Assembly (NCBI GenBank): GCA_036782755.1
Contig: DAIPYL010000001.1
Location: forward strand, 1-64,000
Source: Jeotgalicoccus sp036782755
GTDB lineage: Bacteria; Bacillota; Bacilli; Staphylococcales; Salinicoccaceae
Direction: 5' to 3'
Length of the DNA stretch: 64,000 nt
The first letter of the stretch is position 1, and the number at the start of each line of letters is the position of its first letter. This document shows, in pieces, positions 26,573-35,453 of this stretch. Below the pieces are notes generated by a model. The model was not told the DNA's origin. It saw only the letters and a list, made by a program, of their open reading frames with translations, and made no database searches. The position numbers were made by a program, and so were the translations under genes.

Positions 26573-27451
26573 ATGACGTTGATAGATAAAGATATCATTG
26601 CCAAGAAACGTACCGGCAGACAATCTAGAAACCAAATTTTTAAATGGTTATTCTTCCTGTGCACGATGTTCGGTCTTGCAGTACTGATATTGCTCATTAC
26701 GGATACACTGATGGACGGCTGGAGCCGCCTGAACTTCGATTTTCTGACTAACTTCAACTCGTCGAGAGCTGAAAACGCAGGGTTCTTCGGAGCTATCATC
26801 GGTTCATTATGGCTGATGCTGGTGACAACGCCTGTTGCCATCATTCTGTCAGTCGGAACAGCATTGTATTTAGAAGAATATGCACCGAAAAATAAATTCA
26901 CAGATTTCATAAAAATAAATATTTCAAATCTTGCGGGAGTGCCTTCAGTCGTATTCGGTCTTTTGGGACTTGCGATGTTTGTAAGAGCACTTGCACTTGG
27001 AAACTCGGTACTTGCAGCAGGGCTGACACTTGCTCTGATGATTCTTCCGGTTATCGTAGTTGCATCACAGGAAGCAATCCGTGCAGTGCCTGCATCAGTT
27101 CGTGAAGCATCGATCGGTATGGGTGCAACGAAATGGCAGACAGTATCAAGAATCATTTTACCTGCAGCAATTCCGGGAATTATAACAGGTATTATTTTAG
27201 CAATCTCACGTGCAATCGGTGAAACAGCACCGCTTGTCGTAATTGGAGTGCCGACGACACTGCTCGTTACACCGACAAGCGTATTCGATTCATTCCAGGC
27301 AATGCCTATGCAGATCTACAGCTGGGTTAAGATGCCTAACGAGGAATTCCAGTATATCGCAGCAGCAGGAATTATCGTGCTGCTCGTCATTCTGCTTCTG
27401 ATGAACTCAGTTGCAATCTTTATCCGCAATAAGTTTTCGACAAGATATTAA
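26573..27451 (+). CDS. pstA: Phosphate ABC transporter permease PstA
   Basis: Second Pst membrane subunit, 292 residues and about six membrane segments. The coupling loop is SQEAIRAVPASVREASIGMGATKWQT, with ISRAIGETAPLVVIG downstream. AAGGAGGA precedes the ATG. It pairs with PstC to form the channel served by PstB. Confidence 0.95.
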   Translation: MTLIDKDIIAKKRTGRQSRNQIFKWLFFLCTMFGLAVLILLITDTLMDGWSRLNFDFLTNFNSSRAENAGFFGAIIGSLWLMLVTTPVAIILSVGTALYLEEYAPKNKFTDFIKINISNLAGVPSVVFGLLGLAMFVRALALGNSVLAAGLTLALMILPVIVVASQEAIRAVPASVREASIGMGATKWQTVSRIILPAAIPGIITGIILAISRAIGETAPLVVIGVPTTLLVTPTSVFDSFQAMPMQIYSWVKMPNEEFQYIAAAGIIVLLVILLLMNSVAIFIRNKFSTRY

Positions 27452-27472
27452 ATAATAAGAGGAGTTTTAAAA

Positions 27473-28306
27473 ATGGCAGCACTAAAAACTACAGTTAAAC
27501 ACAAAACACAGGAACAAGACATACAGAAGTCACAGATTATCCAGGAAGAAAAAGAAATTGTTTTCCAGTCTAAAAACTTTAACCTCTGGTACGGTGATAA
27601 CCATGCACTCCAGGATATTAACTTAACTTTCCACGAAAACGACATCAATGCGATTATCGGACCATCAGGGTGCGGGAAGTCAACTTTCGTTAAATCATTA
27701 AACCGTATGACGGAATTAGTGCCGATCGTTCGTACAGAAGGGGACATTCAGTTCCGCGGCGATGATATTTTCAAGAGCGGCATGTCAGTTGAAGAATTAA
27801 GAACGCGTGTCGGTATGGTATTCCAAAAGCCGAACCCGTTTCCGAAATCAATTTATGACAACGTAGCTTACGGCCCGCGTGTACACGGTATTAAAAAGAA
27901 ATCAATTCTTGATGAGGTTGTAGAAAAATCACTGCGCAGTGCATCGATCTGGGACGAAGTTAAAGACCGTCTGAACGACAATGCTTACGGACTGTCAGGC
28001 GGACAGCAGCAGCGTATCTGTATCGCACGTGCTTTGGCCGTTGAACCGGAAGTTATTTTAATGGACGAGCCGACAAGTGCACTTGACCCGATTTCAACTA
28101 CTAAAATCGAAGATTTAATGCAGGAACTTAAAAAAGATTACAGCATCATCATTGTGACGCACAACATGCAGCAGGCTGCACGTGTGTCAGACAGAACTTC
28201 TTTCTTCTACCAGGGATACGTTGTTGAATCAGATGATACAAATGTTATTTTTGAAAACCCTTCTGACAAGCGTACAGAAGACTACGTGTCAGGAAGATTC
28301 GGCTAA
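27473..28306 (+). CDS. pstB: Phosphate ABC transporter ATPase PstB
   Basis: ATPase of the Pst importer, 277 residues. Walker A is GPSGCGKS (about residues 63-70), the signature is LSGGQQQRI, Walker B is VILMDEPTSALDP, and the H-loop is VTHNM. The PstB-typical segment EVKDRLNDNAYGLSGG is present. The N-terminal 40 residues are a poorly conserved polar extension. Only 3 nt separate it from phoU. Confidence 0.97.
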   Translation: MAALKTTVKHKTQEQDIQKSQIIQEEKEIVFQSKNFNLWYGDNHALQDINLTFHENDINAIIGPSGCGKSTFVKSLNRMTELVPIVRTEGDIQFRGDDIFKSGMSVEELRTRVGMVFQKPNPFPKSIYDNVAYGPRVHGIKKKSILDEVVEKSLRSASIWDEVKDRLNDNAYGLSGGQQQRICIARALAVEPEVILMDEPTSALDPISTTKIEDLMQELKKDYSIIIVTHNMQQAARVSDRTSFFYQGYVVESDDTNVIFENPSDKRTEDYVSGRFG

Positions 28307-28309
28307 TAT

Positions 28310-28963
28310 ATGACTGTATACCGTGAAAAGTTCCATGAAGAACTTCATGCACTGATTAACGAATGTATCAGCCTTGGTGAAGAGTGTCATAAAAGACTGG
28401 CCCGTACTGTGGAAATTCTTGTTGCAGAAAACATCGATACAGCACGCCAGGTCGTCCGTAATGATTCGGAAATTAATAAGATGGAAGCAGATATTAACGC
28501 GCATGCGATTAATTTAATTACGACACAGCAGCCTGTAGCGACGGATTTAAGAATGATTATTTCCTGCATAAAAATTGCCGATAACCTTGAGCGCATCGGT
28601 GATAATATCAGCAATGTCGCAGAGGTCAGAAAACGTATTAAAATTACTAATGAACGCACGCTGCTCCGTTTTAAAACGATGGAGCGTCTCGCTTCATTAA
28701 TGCTGGAAGATGTATATACCGCTTTTAAAGAAGATGATATGGATCTCCTGCATGAAATCATTTTGAGAGATCAGGATATCGATGCAGTATTCGTCCAGAT
28801 TACGACTGCGGATATATTTGAAGAGTCCGATGCATTTTTAACAGGACAGATTCAGCTGACAGCGAAATACCTTGAACGTATCGGCGATCACATTAAGAGT
28901 ATAGCTGAACATATTTACTATATTCATACTGGCGACCCTTACGAGAAATCAAAAAGCGAATAA
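28310..28963 (+). CDS. phoU: Phosphate signalling protein PhoU
   Basis: Helical regulator that links the Pst transporter to phosphate signalling. It has 217 residues in two homologous three-helix repeats (about 1-105 and 106-217), with the repeated metal-site pattern RxxDNLERIGD and KYLERIGDH. It is the last gene of the pst operon, followed by a strong terminator. Confidence 0.95.
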   Translation: MTVYREKFHEELHALINECISLGEECHKRLARTVEILVAENIDTARQVVRNDSEINKMEADINAHAINLITTQQPVATDLRMIISCIKIADNLERIGDNISNVAEVRKRIKITNERTLLRFKTMERLASLMLEDVYTAFKEDDMDLLHEIILRDQDIDAVFVQITTADIFEESDAFLTGQIQLTAKYLERIGDHIKSIAEHIYYIHTGDPYEKSKSE

Positions 28964-28970
28964 GAGAAAC

Positions 28971-28996
28971 CTCCAGTAATTCTGGAGGTTTTTTCT
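28971..28996 (+). terminator. pst operon terminator
   Basis: The stem AAACCTCCAG/CTGGAGGTTT runs into a T-tract, directly after phoU. Confidence 0.88.
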
Positions 28997-29049
28997 TTAT
29001 TCATATAGAATATATATAAGAAAGAATTAAATAGAGAAGGGGTTTTTTA

Positions 29050-29622
29050 ATGTCGAAAAAAGAATTACGTCAAAATATGATCAGTATTTTAAAGTCTATG
29101 GATACAAATACTAAAAATGCTGCAGCAGATAATATTACAATCCATGCTAAGGAATACATTCAGAGCCGCGGATTTAAAAGTGTCGGTATCGTACTGCCGA
29201 TGAAAATAGAATATGATACGTGGAAACTGATCGATGAATTGCTTGAGATGGATATTGAAGTGTATTCGCCGCAATGTCATTACGACGACAAATCAATGAC
29301 ATTCCACCGTCTGACGTCAAGAGATGAAGTAACACTTGATGAAAAAAATATTCCGATACCAAATCCAAATGCACCGGTGAACAACGATGTTGATTTATTA
29401 ATCGTACCGGGCCTGATCTTCAGCCCTGATGGTTACCGCATCGGCTACGGCGGCGGATTTTACGACCGTTTCCTGACGACATTCAAAGGCTCTACTGCAT
29501 CATTAATTTTCAGTGAGCAGATCGGCGAGACGATTGTTATGGACCACGATCTGCCGGTGGATGCTCTGATTACCGATAAAGAAATATTCAACGTTAAAGA
29601 AGTGAGAGAGCATGAAGAATAA
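29050..29622 (+). CDS. 5-formyltetrahydrofolate cyclo-ligase
   Basis: Converts 5-formyl-THF to 5,10-methenyl-THF with ATP. It has 190 residues. The C-terminal signature GYRIGYGGGFYDRF (about residues 124-137) is diagnostic of the family (Bacillus YqgN). GAAGGGG precedes the ATG. It overlaps the rhomboid gene by 11 nt, the same pairing as Bacillus yqgN-yqgP. Confidence 0.94.
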   Translation: MSKKELRQNMISILKSMDTNTKNAAADNITIHAKEYIQSRGFKSVGIVLPMKIEYDTWKLIDELLEMDIEVYSPQCHYDDKSMTFHRLTSRDEVTLDEKNIPIPNPNAPVNNDVDLLIVPGLIFSPDGYRIGYGGGFYDRFLTTFKGSTASLIFSEQIGETIVMDHDLPVDALITDKEIFNVKEVREHEE

Positions 29623-31021
29623 ATGGCAGGCAGCATTTGAAGTTGCGAAATATACAAATTATGATTTTCTTCATTATGACAATGATACAGAAATAATATG
29701 GCTGAAAGACCGTAAGAAAAAAACACTTATGTGTCTTATTGATCTCGATTTGACCGACAGCGAGCTCGAAGAAATTACGGACAACATCTTCAGTTCGCAG
29801 GATAATCTTTCCGGCATCGCGGGATTTCCGGTTAAAGTAGTTAACCTTTATCATTTAACCGAAAAGAAATTTACGCGCAAGTTTAAATCGAAATCACTGA
29901 GAGTAAATCACCGGACGGTCAGCAACCTTGAAAAGATTATTCCCAATCCATTTTATAAAATTGATATGAAATATAAAAAGCCGAAAGATGATGCATTTTA
30001 CAAACGCAGATTAATGTCGCGTCATCCGTTTGAGAAATACATGATTAAATTTACCCCGATGACACTGCTGCTCGTCACATTAAATACGATTGTACTGTTA
30101 ATTAACTTAATCTTCGTCCATCTGTTTAACACGTATGAGTTGACGAATCTGCTGGCGGTGAGCCACTACGAAGTATCATCAGGCGAATATTACAGACTTG
30201 TAACCAGCACGTTTCTGCATGTCGGCATCAGCCACTTCCTGTTTAATATATTTGCATTGTATATTTTAGGCAAGTTCGTTGAGGGAATATACACACCGTG
30301 GCATCTCCTTATAACGTACCTTGCAGCAGGCACCATCGCGAGCCTGTTTTCACTCGCATTTATTACCGAAGGTATTTCACTTGGGGCGAGCGGAGCTGTA
30401 TACGGACTGCTCGGACTAATTATTATGCATTTATTAATCACAAGACAAATCAAAGTGAAACTGATTATCCAAATAATCGCAGTGTTCGCAGCAGTTTCAG
30501 TCTTATCCATGTTCCTTGCGAATATTAATCATTATGCGCATATCGGCGGATTGATTGTCGGTGCACTGCTTGGAGTTATATTCAATTTCCGCCGGCTGAA
30601 GTTTAAATACACGCTGATTGCAGCGGCTGTATTAGTATTATTCACGATGTTCAGCCACTTTGGCATGAATCAGCAGACATCCATTCATCCGATGGATGAT
30701 GAAGCAATGTACTATTATGAAAAAGGTGATTACGACGAAGCACTCGCAGTCGTAAACAGCTCAATTAATAAAGAAATCGCCACAGATATGACATATTATC
30801 TTCTCGGCAAGCTGTATACAGAGTCGGGCGATGAGGAAAAAGGGCAGCATTACGTTGATAAAAGCTATGAAATGAACCCGGCTAATGAACGCGCTGCGAA
30901 AGAAAAAATACTCGAATTCCGTAAAGCTCAGGACTACGAAAACATGAACGAAGCCATTAGCAGACTCGATAAACCGGTCGAAGATAAAGAACTGCAGATT
31001 CTTGTCAGTGAAGTAAATTAA
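29612..31021 (+). CDS. Rhomboid family intramembrane serine protease with TPR tail
   Basis: Protein of 469 residues matching the Bacillus YqgP layout. A cytosolic N-terminal domain (about 1-140) is followed by a rhomboid core of about seven membrane segments and a C-terminal TPR region (about 365-469). The catalytic serine is in GASGAVYG and the histidine in HYAHIGG. The HFLFNIFALYILG segment supplies the conserved His/Asn of helix 2. YqgP-type proteases act in membrane-protein quality control and magnesium-transporter turnover; this role is inferred. Confidence 0.93.
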   Translation: MKNKWQAAFEVAKYTNYDFLHYDNDTEIIWLKDRKKKTLMCLIDLDLTDSELEEITDNIFSSQDNLSGIAGFPVKVVNLYHLTEKKFTRKFKSKSLRVNHRTVSNLEKIIPNPFYKIDMKYKKPKDDAFYKRRLMSRHPFEKYMIKFTPMTLLLVTLNTIVLLINLIFVHLFNTYELTNLLAVSHYEVSSGEYYRLVTSTFLHVGISHFLFNIFALYILGKFVEGIYTPWHLLITYLAAGTIASLFSLAFITEGISLGASGAVYGLLGLIIMHLLITRQIKVKLIIQIIAVFAAVSVLSMFLANINHYAHIGGLIVGALLGVIFNFRRLKFKYTLIAAAVLVLFTMFSHFGMNQQTSIHPMDDEAMYYYEKGDYDEALAVVNSSINKEIATDMTYYLLGKLYTESGDEEKGQHYVDKSYEMNPANERAAKEKILEFRKAQDYENMNEAISRLDKPVEDKELQILVSEVN

Positions 31022-31027
31022 TATTTA

Positions 31028-31069
31028 TGTATAATTATGCTTGATTATGTAACTTTATGATGCTAATAT
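31028..31069 (+). promoter_or_regulatory. argGH promoter with a weak ARG-box-like site
   Basis: TTGATT (31041-31046), 17 nt and TAATAT (31064-31069) form the promoter. TGTATAATTATGCT (31028-31041) just upstream matches the ARG consensus TGAATWWWWATTCA with three or four mismatches, so ArgR control is plausible but the site is weak. Confidence 0.5.
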
Positions 31070-31112
31070 ATAAATTATCAATTAATTTAAAAAACTTATG
31101 AGGTGACAATAT

Positions 31113-32321
31113 ATGGCACAGAAAAAGGTAGTATTAGCATATTCAGGCGGGTTGGACACAAGCGTAACGATTCAATGGTTTATCGATAAGGGCTTCGATG
31201 TAGTAGCGGTATGTTTAGATGTCGGTGAAGGCAAAGACCTGGAACAGATTCATGACAAAGCGCTTGATATGGGTGCCAGCGAATGTCATATCATAAATAC
31301 GCAAAAAGAATTCGCAGAAGAATTCGTTGCATATACGATTTACGGAAACTCAATGTATGAAGAAAAGTATCCGCTCGTATCTGCGCTGAGCCGTCCGTTA
31401 ATTTCTAAAAAATTAGTGGAAATCGCCCATGAAACAAACGCTGATTATGTTGCACACGGCTGTACAGGCAAAGGTAACGACCAGGTTCGCTTCGAAGTCG
31501 CTATCAAATCACTTGATCCGACTATTAAAGTACTTGCACCTGTACGTGAATGGACATGGTCAAGAGAGGAAGAAATCGAATATGCGAAAGAGCATAACAT
31601 TCCGATTCCAATCGACCTTGATTCTCCGTACTCTGTAGACCAGAACTTATGGGGCAGAAGTAACGAGTGCGGAATTCTTGAAGATCCGTGGGCAGCACCT
31701 CCGGAAGATGCATATGATCTTACTGTAAATATTAAAAATGCACCGGACGAAGCTGAAGAATTATTAATCACTTACGACAAAGGATTGCCGGTTGCGGTCA
31801 ACGGTGAAAAATTTGAACTTCACGAGTTAATTTTACATTTAAACAAAGTAGCAGGAAAGCACGGAATCGGCAGAATCGACCATGTTGAAAACAGACTTGT
31901 CGGTATTAAATCGCGAGAAATCTACGAAACACCGGCTGCAAAAGTTATCCTGACTGCAAAACATGATTTAGAAACAATTACACTGACTAAAGATATCGCT
32001 CACTTCAAACCGGTCGTTGAGCAGAAATATACAGAACAGGTGTATAACGGCTTATGGTTCACTCCTTTATCTGAGACGCTAAGAGCAACACTGAAAGATA
32101 TGCAGCAGCCTGTAAACGGTGATGTGCGTGTTGAATTATACAAAGGCAACGTAACTGTTACAGGACGTAAGTCAGAAAACAGCCTGTACAATGAAAAACT
32201 TGCAACTTACACGAAAGAAGATGCATTCAATCAGGGAGCATCAGTAGGCTTCATCGAAATCTTCGGTCTTCCGACTAAAGTTAAAGCAATGCTTGAACAG
32301 GGAGTTGCTGTGGATGAGTAA
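31113..32321 (+). CDS. argG: Argininosuccinate synthase
   Basis: Joins citrulline and aspartate with ATP in arginine synthesis. It has 402 residues. The N-terminal PP-loop AYSGGLDTS, AHGCTGKGNDQVRFE and the Asp/citrulline site SRNEC-type region (RSNECGILED) are intact. GAGGTGA precedes the ATG. The stop overlaps the argH start by 8 nt, so the two enzymes are coupled. Confidence 0.97.
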   Translation: MAQKKVVLAYSGGLDTSVTIQWFIDKGFDVVAVCLDVGEGKDLEQIHDKALDMGASECHIINTQKEFAEEFVAYTIYGNSMYEEKYPLVSALSRPLISKKLVEIAHETNADYVAHGCTGKGNDQVRFEVAIKSLDPTIKVLAPVREWTWSREEEIEYAKEHNIPIPIDLDSPYSVDQNLWGRSNECGILEDPWAAPPEDAYDLTVNIKNAPDEAEELLITYDKGLPVAVNGEKFELHELILHLNKVAGKHGIGRIDHVENRLVGIKSREIYETPAAKVILTAKHDLETITLTKDIAHFKPVVEQKYTEQVYNGLWFTPLSETLRATLKDMQQPVNGDVRVELYKGNVTVTGRKSENSLYNEKLATYTKEDAFNQGASVGFIEIFGLPTKVKAMLEQGVAVDE

Positions 32322-33687
32322 AAAAGCTTGGGGCGGCAGGTTCCAGGAAGAGTCAATATCATGGGTGGAAGAGTTTAATGCTTCCATCCATTTTGATAAA
32401 GTTTTGATTGAAGAAGATATTAACGGCAGTATTGCACATGCCAATATGCTTGCAGCACAGGATATCATTTCAGAAGATGAGAACAGTCAGATTAAAGAAG
32501 GGCTGCTCAGCATTCTCGATGATTACAACAACGATAAATTAACATTCAGCGTATCTCAGGAAGATATTCATATGAATGTTGAAGCGAAGCTGATTGAAAA
32601 AATCGGTGCAGCAGGCGGCAAACTTCATACGGCAAGAAGCCGAAACGATCAGGTTGCTACGGATATGCATTTATACGTTAAAAAAGAAGTGAATGCAGTG
32701 CTCAGCAGTATAGAACTGCTGCAGGAGACAATTATTAAACTTGCTGAGAAGCATATTGATGTCATCATGCCGGGTTACACTCATCTGCAGCGTGCACAGC
32801 CGATTCTTTTTTCACATCATATAATGACTTATTTCTGGATGCTGGAACGCGACAAATCACGTTTTAATGATTCTTTAAAGCGTATTGATATCTCTCCGCT
32901 TGGAGCAGGGGCTATCAGCGGTACGACTTTTAACATCAATCGTTTCCAGACGAAAGACGAGCTGGGCTTTGAAGGGATTTATCATAACAGTATGGACGCA
33001 GTCAGCGATAGAGACTACATCGTGGAAACATTATCGAATATTTCCCTGACGATGGTGCACTTATCAAGACTGTCTGAAGAACTGATTTTCTGGACAACTG
33101 ACGAGGCGAACTTTGTGACGCTGAGCGATGCGTTTACGACGGGCTCATCGATGATGCCTCAGAAGAAAAATCCGGATATGGCTGAATTAATCCGCGGCAA
33201 GAGCGGACGTACAGCAGGACATCTGATGTCTATGCTGATGCTCTTAAAAGGTCTGCCGCTGACTTACAACAAAGATATGCAGGAAGACAAAGAAGGTCTG
33301 TTTGATTCGTTGACGACGATTAAAGGATCACTTAAAATTATGAACGGCATGCTCGATACGCTGACGATTAACGAGGAAGTGCTTGAAGAAGCAGTAACTG
33401 AAGATTTTTCAAATGCGACAGAGCTGGCGGACTACTTAGTAGCTAAAGGAATTCCGTTCAGGGATTCGCATGAAGTTGTCGGTAAACTGGTATTGACATG
33501 TATTAATAACGGTATCTATTTAAAAGATATGGAACTTGCAGAGTTTAAAGCTGCGAGCGGTGTCATCGAAGAAGATATTTATGAAATACTGTCACCGAAA
33601 GTGGTCGTCAACAGAAGAATCAGCTACGGTTCAACGGGAACAGAGGCTGTAAAACAGCAGCTTGAAGTTGCTAAAAATCATTTATAA
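32314..33687 (+). CDS. argH: Argininosuccinate lyase
   Basis: Cleaves argininosuccinate to arginine and fumarate. It has 457 residues. The fumarase/lyase signature GSSMMPQKKNPD (about residues 275-286) is intact, as are the N-terminal WGGRF and HTARSRNDQ motifs. ATG 32314 after CAGGGAG lies inside the argG stop region. A longer in-frame extension upstream lacks support. Confidence 0.97.
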   Translation: MSKKAWGGRFQEESISWVEEFNASIHFDKVLIEEDINGSIAHANMLAAQDIISEDENSQIKEGLLSILDDYNNDKLTFSVSQEDIHMNVEAKLIEKIGAAGGKLHTARSRNDQVATDMHLYVKKEVNAVLSSIELLQETIIKLAEKHIDVIMPGYTHLQRAQPILFSHHIMTYFWMLERDKSRFNDSLKRIDISPLGAGAISGTTFNINRFQTKDELGFEGIYHNSMDAVSDRDYIVETLSNISLTMVHLSRLSEELIFWTTDEANFVTLSDAFTTGSSMMPQKKNPDMAELIRGKSGRTAGHLMSMLMLLKGLPLTYNKDMQEDKEGLFDSLTTIKGSLKIMNGMLDTLTINEEVLEEAVTEDFSNATELADYLVAKGIPFRDSHEVVGKLVLTCINNGIYLKDMELAEFKAASGVIEEDIYEILSPKVVVNRRISYGSTGTEAVKQQLEVAKNHL

Positions 33688-33690
33688 CAT

Positions 33691-33728
33691 TAAAATACTC
33701 CCTGCCGGATATCCGGCAGGGAGTATTT
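33691..33728. terminator. Bidirectional terminator between argH and the small membrane gene
   Basis: The near-perfect stem AAATACTCCCTGCCGGAT/ATCCGGCAGGGAGTATTT serves both convergent genes. Confidence 0.9.
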
Positions 33729-33745
33729 ATTATTCATTAATTTAA

Positions 33746-33982
33746 TTAACCAAGATCCGGATAGCCGAATGTGAATATTGTTGCAAGTGTCCAGAGCCCG
33801 AAGACCAGAACTGTTAAAGCACTGAAGCCTGCACCAAGAAGGTTTTTAGCTTTCATTGAGTTAACAAGTCCAAACACTCCAAATACTGCTACTAAGCCCA
33901 TTAGAATCGCAAGTGCGTTAATACCGATTCTGATAGTTAATCCACCAATAGTAAATAATTCTCCTGTATCGAAGAAAGGCAT
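33746..33982 (-). CDS. Small membrane protein, DUF2759-like
   Basis: Protein of 78 residues with two long hydrophobic segments (about residues 20-42 and 52-72) and a Met-Lys-Ala-Lys turn between them. Its position, divergent from a YqgX-like metallo-hydrolase, matches Bacillus yqgW (DUF2759). I assign the family tentatively from position and shape. The function is unknown. GGGGG lies close upstream of the ATG on the reverse strand. Confidence 0.65.
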   Translation of the reverse strand: MPFFDTGELFTIGGLTIRIGINALAILMGLVAVFGVFGLVNSMKAKNLLGAGFSALTVLVFGLWTLATIFTFGYPDLG

Positions 33983-34080
33983 TATATTGACCCCCTAATC
34001 TTTCTCTTTAAACAATCACTTAATAATATTGTATAATTAATATATACTTTTGTCGAGAACATTTTGGAGAGTGATTATTA

Positions 34081-34692
34081 ATGAAAATAACAAGAATGCC
34101 TTTAGGGGCCCTGCAGACAAACTGCTACATCGTAAGTAACGGTGAGCACGTGCTGGTATTCGATCCGTCAGCGGAACCGAAAGCGATTATCGGCAAGCTG
34201 AAAGACATCGGACTGCCGGTGGATGGAATACTGTTAACACATACGCATTACGATCATTTCGGCGCACTGGATGAAGTACAGGCCTTTACAGGAGCGCGAG
34301 TATACATGTCGGATATCGAAACCGACTGGCTGACAGACATCTCTAAAAACGGTTCAATACGCTTCACTGAGGAGATTACTTCAGCAGTGACACCAAACAC
34401 CTTAAAAGAAGGACAGGCGACCGTAGGAGCCTTTAAATTCGATGTAATTCATACACCGGGACATTCACCGGGGTCACTGAGCTATAAATTCGATGATTTC
34501 GTTATTTCCGGCGATGTTTTATTCAATAAAGGCGTCGGCCGTACAGATCTGTACGGCGGCAGCACACCTGAACTGATGCATTCAATCAGAGAGAAGCTTT
34601 ATAAACTTGCACCTGAGACGGTTGTTTATGCAGGACACAATGTACCGACGACAATCGGTGATGAAAAAGAAAATAATCCGTATGTGAGGTAA
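34081..34692 (+). CDS. MBL-fold metallo-hydrolase (YqgX type)
   Basis: Metallo-beta-lactamase-fold hydrolase of 203 residues with HTHYDHFG (about residues 57-64), HTPGHSPGS, SGDVLF and a C-terminal AGHN, giving the two-metal site. It belongs to the glyoxalase-II-like branch called YqgX in Bacillus. Its substrate is not known from sequence. It is separated by a strong terminator from hairpin block B. Confidence 0.88.
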   Translation: MKITRMPLGALQTNCYIVSNGEHVLVFDPSAEPKAIIGKLKDIGLPVDGILLTHTHYDHFGALDEVQAFTGARVYMSDIETDWLTDISKNGSIRFTEEITSAVTPNTLKEGQATVGAFKFDVIHTPGHSPGSLSYKFDDFVISGDVLFNKGVGRTDLYGGSTPELMHSIREKLYKLAPETVVYAGHNVPTTIGDEKENNPYVR

Positions 34693-34703
34693 ATATTATT
34701 AAT

Positions 34704-34745
34704 CAGCCTGTGCTTCTGAATATAATCAGAAGCACGGGCTGTTTT
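34704..34745 (+). terminator. Terminator of the MBL-fold gene
   Basis: The 16-bp stem CAGCCTGTGCTTCTGA pairs with its complement with one mismatch and is followed by TTTT. Confidence 0.88.
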
Positions 34746-34755
34746 GCTGTTTGAT

Positions 34756-34916
34756 CTCATTGAGACAAATATACGTATGCATCTTATTGAAGACTCTTCA
34801 ATGGGACGAACAACTTTAATCGTCTCGTCGGGTGGATCACATTGGAATGGATGAACTTTTAAATCCCATCGAAGAAGCGACAATGAAACAAACACCTTCA
34901 TTCGTCTCATTGAGAC
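34756..34916. repeat. Block B of degenerate hairpin repeats (MBL/DUF2626 convergent spacer)
   Basis: Five imperfect inverted repeats fill the middle of a 288-nt convergent spacer: about 34757-34789, 34786-34802 (ATTGAAGA-C-TCTTCAAT, perfect apart from the centre), 34803-34826 (GGGACGA/TCGTCTC), 34839-34873 and 34881-34913. The block ends in the odd palindrome GTCTCATTGAGAC (34904-34916). The TGAGACNAA/TTNGTCTCA core is the same as in blocks A and C. No coding potential is seen. Confidence 0.75.
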
Positions 34917-34939
34917 ATTTCGTACATCATCAGACAAAC

Positions 34940-34973
34940 AAAAAGCAGGTGCACCGGAGTGCGCCTGCTTTTT
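34940..34973. terminator. Bidirectional terminator before the DUF2626-like gene
   Basis: The stem AAGCAGGTGCAC/GTGCGCCTGCTT has A-runs and T-runs on either side. Confidence 0.85.
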
Positions 34974-34980
34974 ACTTTAA

Positions 34981-35229
34981 TTAGATTTCGTTACCAAATG
35001 ATGGTTCAAGTAAGAATGTCGTGTAATATGTAAAGCCGACGAAGAAAAAGATTAAATATGCAGCAAATACATACATGTACATTCTTTCAGTTAATTTCAT
35101 ATAGCCTAGTAAAACAAAGAAACCTGTCTGTGCTACGAAGAATAGTGACATAGTTACCATGTCTCCAACATAGAACAGAATTGCAAAAATTGCAGTCCAG
35201 AATCCAAGCATTTTAAATACTTTATCCAT
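34981..35229 (-). CDS. DUF2626-like small membrane protein
   Basis: Protein of 82 residues with three hydrophobic segments and the start MDKVFKMLGFWTAIFAILFYVGD, which closely fits the DUF2626 family (Bacillus YqgY, next to comGA). ATG 35229 follows GGGAGG at 9 nt; the ATG 9 nt upstream abuts the ribosome site. The function is unknown. It is divergent from the competence operon. Confidence 0.8.
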   Translation of the reverse strand: MDKVFKMLGFWTAIFAILFYVGDMVTMSLFFVAQTGFFVLLGYMKLTERMYMYVFAAYLIFFFVGFTYYTTFLLEPSFGNEI

Positions 35230-35390
35230 GTGATACATCCTCCCACCTGAATAATTTCACATATCATTAATTTCAATTATAGATAATATTCCGAGCAATG
35301 TAAATAGCAATTCACTTTATTTCGCTGTAATTAAATTCCAAAACTATGGAGGTTTGTGTAAAAAGTAAACCAGTTTTGCTATTTTTGTAT

Positions 35391-35424
35391 AAACATGAGT
35401 TTTTTAAAAGGAAAACGCACTTTT
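35391..35424 (+). promoter_or_regulatory. ComK-box pair upstream of comGA
   Basis: Two K-boxes of the form AAAA-N5-TTTT are present: AAACATGAGTTTT (35391-35403) and the perfect AAAACGCACTTTT (35412-35424), separated by 8 bp. Eight is one of the spacings used by ComK in Bacillus. A TATATA element follows at 35429-35434. If that is the -10, the mRNA leader would be very short. This points to ComK control of the comG operon. Confidence 0.72.
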
Positions 35425-35453
35425 CGCCTATATATAGGGTAGGAGGTGTTTTT

